Of a stretch of DNA of 64,000 nt, positions 58,377 to 64,000 are shown piece after piece. The notes beneath the pieces were generated by a model. That model was not told where the DNA came from. It ran no database searches and was given only the letters and a program-made list of their open reading frames with translations. Numbering within the stretch: position 1 is the stretch's first letter; every line of letters starts with the position of its first letter. Position numbers and translations under genes: made by a program. The stretch spans positions 324,501 through 388,500 of the forward strand of contig JAWRVZ010000139.1 in assembly GCA_037043235.1 (NCBI GenBank), written 5' to 3'. The stretch is from Rhodeus uyekii (Eukaryota; Chordata; Actinopteri; Cypriniformes; Acheilognathidae).

Positions 58377-58597
58377 TGTCAGGGTTCTGTCACTTCAGTT
58401 TGGGTTTCTAGTGTGTTGGTTGACAGAGCTCTGACACTGCCCCTTTGTGTCTTGTGATTGTGTAACCCCGCCCATCTTGTTCCCTCGTTTCCCTTCATTG
58501 ATCCCAGCTGTTTCTTTTTGTTTTGTTTTGATTTATGTTTGTTATAAATAAATCCTTTCCCTGCATCCCTGAGTCCTCCCATTTCCCGACTGTGACA
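58377..58597 (+). repeat. Solo LTR with 5-bp target duplication
   Basis: Begins TGTCAGGGTTCTGTCAC and ends CCCGACTGTGACA (TG...CA). tgtat is present immediately before (58372-58376) and after (58598-58602). An AATAAA lies inside near 58546. 221 bp, no internal region, so it arose by recombination between two LTRs. Confidence 0.8.
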
Positions 58598-58635
58598 TGT
58601 ATGCTATGTTAAAGAGATGTGTCTTTAATCTAGAT

Positions 58636-59082
58636 TTAAACTGAGTTCCAGAACAAGGCTATAGCTAAACCATTTAGTGCTTTATTAGTAATTAGCAAGA
58701 TTTTTAAACGTATGCAATCTTTAAAAGGGAGCCAGTGCAGGTTTGACAGCACTGGGCTAATATGCTCATACTTCCTGGTTCTAGTAAGAACTCGAGCTGC
58801 TGCATTTTGGACCAGCTGGAATTTGTTTATTAAGCGTGCAGGGCAACCACCTAGTAGAGCATTACAATAATCTAGCCTTGAACTCGTGAACGCATGAACT
58901 AACTTTTCCGCATTTGTCTTTGAGAGCATATGTAGCAATTTAGATATATTTTTAAGATGGAAGAATGCCGTTTTTACAGATGCTAGAAATGTGGCTTTCA
59001 AATGAAAGATTGGTATCAAAGAGCACACCCAGGTTTCTAACTGACGACGAAGACTTGACAGAGACTTTTTGAGCCTGTTCAA
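58636..59082 (-). pseudogene. L2-like LINE ORF2 C-terminal fragment
   Basis: The minus-strand frame contains FHLKNISKLLHMLSKTNAEK, then LVHAFTSSRLDYCNALLGG, then LIN-KFQLVQNAAARVLTRTRKYEHI and LSNLHWLPFKDCIRLKILL. This is the conserved tail of L2/CR1-clade reverse transcriptases in fish. The catalytic YADD region is outside this frame. Confidence 0.75.
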
Positions 59083-59810
59083 GAGAATTTTGTGGTTGAT
59101 AGCATCAAATGCAGTACTAAGATCCAGTTACACTAACAGAGATATACAACCACAAACTGTAACTCTAATGAGAGCAGTCTCAGTACTATGATACGCTCTA
59201 TATCATGACTGAAAATCCTCGCAGATAAAGAAACAAGTTGTGAGGATATTGCCTTTCATAGTATTTTTGACAGAAAAGGGAGATTCGAGATCGGACTCTA
59301 ATTAACTAGTTCTTTAGGATCAAGCTGTGTGTGTGTGTGTTTTTTTAAAAATAAGATGTTTAATAGCAACCAATTTGAAGGATTTTGGTACTTATCCTAA
59401 TGACAAATTACTATTATCAATTATATTATTATGACTTCTGGAAGCATCTCTTTCAGTAGCTTAGTCAGTACAGGTTTAGTCAGTACAGTCTAAAATTCAT
59501 GTTGTTGATTTTGATGATTTAACAAGTTTAGACAATTCTTCCTCCCCGATAGCAAAGAATGAATGGAATTGTTCCTCAGGAGGTCTATAAAGCACAACAT
59601 CTGATGCAATACTGTGGTCGAAGATTGCATGGTTATAATTGTCTCTCTGGTAGTATCAATTTTGCAAATAAAGAAACTCATAAAGTAATTACTGCTTTGC
59701 TGTTCGAAAACCTCTGAAGATGAAGCTGTATTTCTCATTAAATTAGCCAGTGTATCAAATAAACACCTAGGATTGTAATTGTGTTTGTTTTTTTCTAAGA
59801 GAGTAAGCAG

Positions 59811-60555
59811 ATCGAGCAGTTATTAAGATTAAGGGACAATACAAGACTTCTTCAACTTACAGAATAGTAATGAAAAATGAAATATATAGCATGCTCTGTA
59901 TGCTCAAATATAGTAGATGCACAGCCGTCATGATTCATTTTATCATTCTGTGCACAGACATACACTGTAATGTGAGGAGGTGCCAGCGGAGGGCCGTCTG
60001 TGTGAACAGTGAGCTGGGGTAAATATTCCCCTCTCTTCACTGACTGGACACACTGGGAAAGACAGCCAAGACAGGACATGGGAAATTTCGGGTGAGGACA
60101 CCAGCATGAGACTTATTGCTAGCTGTCATGGCAACCGCATGGCAACACATGCTGCCAATTTCACACTCTAATTTGCAGTGATTTGATTGGCCAAAAATAG
60201 TTAGTGGGGGAAAATACAGACACACATCCATCAAGACGCTCACACACTCGTGCACATCCGTAGGTGCTTGTCATATATCAGATAGTTGTGTATACAGAAG
60301 GTGATGTACCGCACACTCGTCCTCTCTCGATCAACCTGATTTATAAATGCTATAAAGACACTTTACAGCCCACATATTTCTGGCATTCCTCATTGTGTGA
60401 GTGTGTATATCTGGAAGATCCTGGCATGTGTGCGTCACCATGAAAGGTTTATTTCATTTCATTTATTTATTTATTGCAAAATTTGCCTGCTGACTACATA
60501 TTTACATTATCCAACTCCTTACCAAACGAATGTGTGGATGGATTAAAATACATTA
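59811..60555. other. Intergenic sequence, no gene seen
   Basis: Short unrecognised frames only. Confidence 0.45.
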
Positions 60556-60780
60556 CCATTCACAAGTTGAGGCCAGTAAGTTTAAAGTTTAAAGAAATAA
60601 ATATTGTTATTCAGCAAGGATGCATCAAAGGATCATGTGACACTGAAGACTGGAGTAATGATGCTGAAAATACAGCTTTACTCACAGAAAACAATTACAG
60701 TTTAACATATATGCACATATGATTTTAAATTGTCGTAATATTTCACTGTTTTACTGTATTTTTGATCAAGTAGATGCAGA
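60556..60780 (+). repeat. Dispersed fish repeat fragment
   Basis: ATTCAGCAAGGATGCATCAA and GATCATGTGACACTGAAGAC are found in a very common interspersed repeat of cyprinid genomes. Ends not defined. Confidence 0.5.
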
Positions 60781-60794
60781 CTGGGTAAGCAGAA

Positions 60795-60940
60795 GAAACA
60801 TGCTTCAAAAACTTTAAACAATAGAGCATGTACAGAGTGAAAAGCAACAGTCCTAGTACTGAACCTTGAGGAACTCCATACTGAATTTGTGATCGATTGT
60901 GATTGTCATTGCCATTTTCCCTAAACCAATCCTTAAACTG
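60795..60940 (-). pseudogene. L2-like LINE reverse transcriptase fragment
   Basis: The minus strand reads IQYGVPQGSVLGLLLFTLYM, containing the GVPQGSVLGP-type motif of non-LTR reverse transcriptases (with the usual P replaced by L). Probably part of the same clade as the LINEs at 52255 and 58050. Confidence 0.75.
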
Positions 60941-61835
60941 TTTATTGAAGTGTATTAAAGGAGAATTATGCGAGAATAAAGTGTAATTTTAATTTTCACT
61001 CTAGACCAATCAGATTATAACAGAATATAACTACATATTATCAACCTGTCAGTTATTTTTCTTGAGACTTTGTCCTCATCTTCATTTGGACCCGTTTCAA
61101 AAGCGCAGAATTTCTGACTTATCTAATGAATACTGAATGGGATGCAAATGTGAAATATAATGTCACACGCTGTTTAATTAATTTTAGCACCAATTCACTT
61201 TAAGACATTTAACTGTCTTAATCCACAGAGAGGAGAAACAGTGCAAGGGAAACACGTATTAATATGAAATAATGATTCAAAGCATAAAAGCTCAAGAAAA
61301 TATCCATCAGAATCTATTAACAGACAAAAACTCACTGTATATGTATTGAATGAAGAATTAAATATGAAATGAATTAAATAATTTATTTAAGCAGAGTTTA
61401 ATATTAATTTATTAAACGTATTACTATTATTTAAAAAAGGTCTAGCTAAACGATAAAAAAATGCATTGGGATTAGAATTGAAAGGGTATTTTCATAGCCA
61501 GTGTCACACAGCGACGCCCTCTGTGGAGAAAAGCGTAACTTCTGCTTTGAATGTGGATAAAAACTATGGTTTGATAATTGCTTTGCTAATTTCTCTGAAA
61601 AGAGAATTTTATTTTATGCTTCAGGGGCAGATTGCATTGTGACAACTTACTCCATGCACACTTCAAACGATTTACTATGAACAGAACGTGATGTTTCAAT
61701 CCCATGTTAATTGAAACTACGGTATATGAAAATGTACCAGTTCAAATTAACGAATCTTTATTGACCCACTTGCACTTCAGTAACACATATGTAATTTCAT
61801 AAATCTGTTGTTTGTGAAATATGGTTAAAGTACAT
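60941..61835. other. Intergenic sequence, no gene seen
   Basis: AT-rich; nothing recognised. Confidence 0.5.
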
Positions 61836-61935
61836 TTACATTCATGCATTTATCAGACGCTTTCATCCAAAGCGACATTGCATTCAAGAAACACATTGAC
61901 ATTCTAATCAGTTCTTGCTTTCCCTGGGAAAGTGT
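61836..61935 (-). mobile_element. SINE fragment (V-SINE-like tail)
   Basis: The minus strand carries GCTTTGGATGAAAGCGTCTG and the TTTCCCAGGGAAAGCAAGAA head remnant; truncated before the tRNA-like B-box. Confidence 0.65.
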
Positions 61936-61999
61936 AGCTGAATGCACAATCAAGTAACTCAATTATACTTTAATGCCATTTCATTTCACTTGTCATTGC

Positions 62000-62305
62000 C
62001 GAGTGTAATTCGGGTTGTGTGTTGCTGATGCGGGTCGGTGTGTGTCGGTGATCGCTGGACTGCGTTGCGCCGCTCGTCTCTGCAGATGGCAGCATATGCG
62101 CGCTCCTTTCGTCTCCTCTCGTGTGCGTTGGACGCGTGCGGCGGAGCGTCAGTGTAAATCCCGTATCTCCAGCAGCGGCCGACATGGCGACTGCGAGGAC
62201 GCGCGTCCGCTGCGTGTGAAGCGGCTCCCGGCGCGCGGCTCCACGGCATCACCGCTGCGTCCAGCGTCCAAACGCGCACTTGGAGACAGAGGATTTATAA
62301 TCGAG
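62000..62305 (+). promoter_or_regulatory. CpG island with a possible first exon and splice donor
   Basis: Dense CpG from about 62020 to 62280, ending in TATAATCGAG|GTAAGC (donor at 62306). Frames from ATGs in it are short (the ATG at 62086 stops after 23 codons; that at 62184 after 12), so it would be a mainly non-coding first exon. The gene it would belong to lies beyond the window. A second moderately CpG-rich stretch is at 62540-62640. Confidence 0.4.
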
Positions 62306-64000
62306 GTAAGCGTGTCGATTGTTCTGCTCATTCTCAATGCTCTGCGCTTGGAGGAGATTAAGGGGTAAATCTAGCCTCAGATCTGATCCTGGGAACTGGC
62401 GTGACATTGCCGGAGCGCCATACCGTTATATTTCCATCATGCGCCGACACGCGAACTGCATCATTCATTCACTTTTGATGAAGCCCTGCGAAAATCATAT
62501 CGGGACTATGCATTTCCCTAAAGACCTTGAATCACACGACCGTCCCAGAGCCGTCCTGCCTGCGCTTTGTTCAGCGCACACCGCTTTTACGCGCGTCTTC
62601 ACCGCAGACACTCGCCGTCCTCCGTCCGTGCGTCGCGCGCTATATGAGCACCTTTCCTTATGATATTTGTTTAATTAACGTCTGAGCGTTCAATCAAAGC
62701 CGTGAATAGCAGCTGTTGCAAATGCAACCCTATCTGTAACATGATTTGCCTTTTATGATTCAGGTCAAATATAAGTCAATTGATCATTTCAGTTAAAAAT
62801 AACTGTGTTTCACTAATTGGTGTGAGGTGACGTCTGGCCTCGACGCGACGCGTTAAAACAAGGTCTTCCCATTTGTGTTCATTTTAAATGAGGTTTTATG
62901 TTGAAAGGGATCTATAATAGAAAATGTTCAGCCTTTTGATTATGATTGCAGCAGTGGGGAATAAAACCAGGGAACGAGGTTCCGCATATTTATCATCCCC
63001 ATATTTCTTATTTCCATCGGCTTTTTGTAAATGATAGCCTACTTCTCGATCTCATGATGTGTTCTGCATGTGGCAGCTTCATCCCAGCCAAACAAAAGAC
63101 ACCAGTGTCTGAAGATGTACTCACATCCTCACCATCAGTGCTGTTGATTTTTCCAGGGCTTTTGTGGCATTACTGAATTAATGGAAATTTCATTAAACGC
63201 TACTGGCGATACATTGGCTGTGTGTCTAATGGTGGAGTTGGTTTTTGCAGCCTGGCACTGGTCGGATCTCTCACCCTCCTCCTCTGAGAGCAGATCCTTG
63301 CTTTATTGCTTCTCCAGAAGGTGTTTTTATTGACAATATATTAAACAAAATACACAGAACAAACTATAGATCAGCAGATATTTCATCAGAGGTTTCTTTA
63401 TACAATACACCTTGATTCATTAGAATCCATTTTCCAATTTCGTATTATTGTTATTTTTTATTTTTGTCCACAAGATGATATGAGCACAAACCAGTGAATA
63501 TTTCCTGTCTTGCAAAGCTCTTTTGAAGATGACTTAGATTAATTTCATTGCGAACGAGAAGAGTCAGTCACAGATGGGCATCTGATCCAGAGATCAGTGT
63601 ATTTCTCTCAGCTGCTTACGTTCTCTCTTCCTGTGTCGTTTCCTCCCCTCTTTTTCTCATGTTGATGTTTGGTTCAGCAGCAATGACATCAGTGCTCTGG
63701 CATGTGTGATGAACGGTTGACATGATGGGAGCAGAGAGGGAGAGATATGAGAAGTTGGATCTCTTAATAAGTTCATTGTCTGAGGAGAAAATTACAACAT
63801 CAGGACGAAAAGGCTGGTGTAACCTTCACTTGACTGACACGTTAAAAAACTATCAGTATAAATACACAACCTCTTTGTTTTAAAATTTTCATTATGCTTT
63901 TTCTAATATTACCTTTTATGTAGCGTGTAATAGAGATATTTGTGAATGTAAAAGGTCTGTAAATTGAAACTGAGATTTTGTCTCCCAAAAGAAAGCGATT
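62306..64000 (+). other. Sequence downstream of the candidate first exon
   Basis: No coding exon recognised. If 62000-62305 is a first exon, this would be the start of a long intron. Confidence 0.4.

Larger units (their letters stand above)
58050..59810 (-). mobile_element. Second L2-like LINE fragment, interrupted by a solo LTR
   Basis: Paralogous to the LINE at 52255-56335, with shared TAACTCTAATGAGAGCAGTC and GTACATCAGATGTT blocks. It contains the 3' part of the reverse transcriptase ORF (58636-59082 on the minus strand) and more degraded upstream sequence. Broken by frameshifts. Confidence 0.65.

Overview
The window looks like a teleost fish chromosome, probably cyprinid-like. That is an inference from one intact vertebrate gene (rap2a) set among the mix of DNA transposons, L2-type LINEs, tRNA-derived SINEs and Harbinger/Tc1/pogo/hAT fragments typical of fish genomes. 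There is no bacterial gene structure. Apart from rap2a, almost every open reading frame is a repeat fragment or a chance ORF.

Layout. (1) 1-2580: remains of a Ty3/gypsy-like LTR element and a proline-rich 30-bp minisatellite. (2) 2580-23590: a set of nested mobile elements. A TTAA-flanked element holds a pogo/Tigger-like element (3153-23488). That element holds three head-to-tail copies (3517-9550, 9551-16270, 16271-23100) of an apparently non-coding ~6-6.8 kb unit. Each unit carries its own hAT-like MITE, a twin-hairpin minisatellite (VNTR A) and a ~54-bp GC-rich minisatellite (VNTR B). The same 5-bp word, aaatg, lies at all four junctions. (3) 23590-29290: SINEs, a pogo-like MITE with an internal minisatellite, and a PIF/Harbinger relic. 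(4) 29293-37866: an inverted-repeat DNA element family, split by a 6.83-kb hAT-like element with a perfect 8-bp target duplication, which is filled with GTTGCTAGG-type minisatellite. (5) 38417-39649: a TIR-like element with SWIM/YqaJ-type gene fragments. (6) 39800-52100: the rap2a locus. It has CpG-rich DNA, a GT/GA tract, exon 1 (CDS from 41525), a 6.74-kb intron with several transposons, exon 2 (CDS to 48820) and a long 3' UTR with a candidate poly(A) signal at 52067. (7) 52142-57103: a second nest. A Tc1-like relic contains an L2-like LINE, which contains a pogo-like MITE and a Harbinger element with a Myb-like pseudogene, and the Harbinger element contains a further long-TIR element. (8) 58050-61940: more LINE and SINE relics and a clean solo LTR with a 5-bp target duplication. 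(9) About 62000-62305: a CpG-rich block ending in a splice donor, possibly the first exon of the next gene.

The only confidently functional protein gene is rap2a, a Ras-family GTPase of 183 residues. The most unusual object is the tandem trimer at 3517-23100. The units agree base for base apart from a handful of substitutions, one 4-bp deletion and the copy number of the two minisatellites, which accounts exactly for the three different unit lengths. The junction pattern would fit repeated site-specific integration of a circular element (as tyrosine-recombinase elements of the DIRS/Ngaro/Crypton kind could do). No recombinase gene is visible, and recombination after insertion or assembly error are alternatives.
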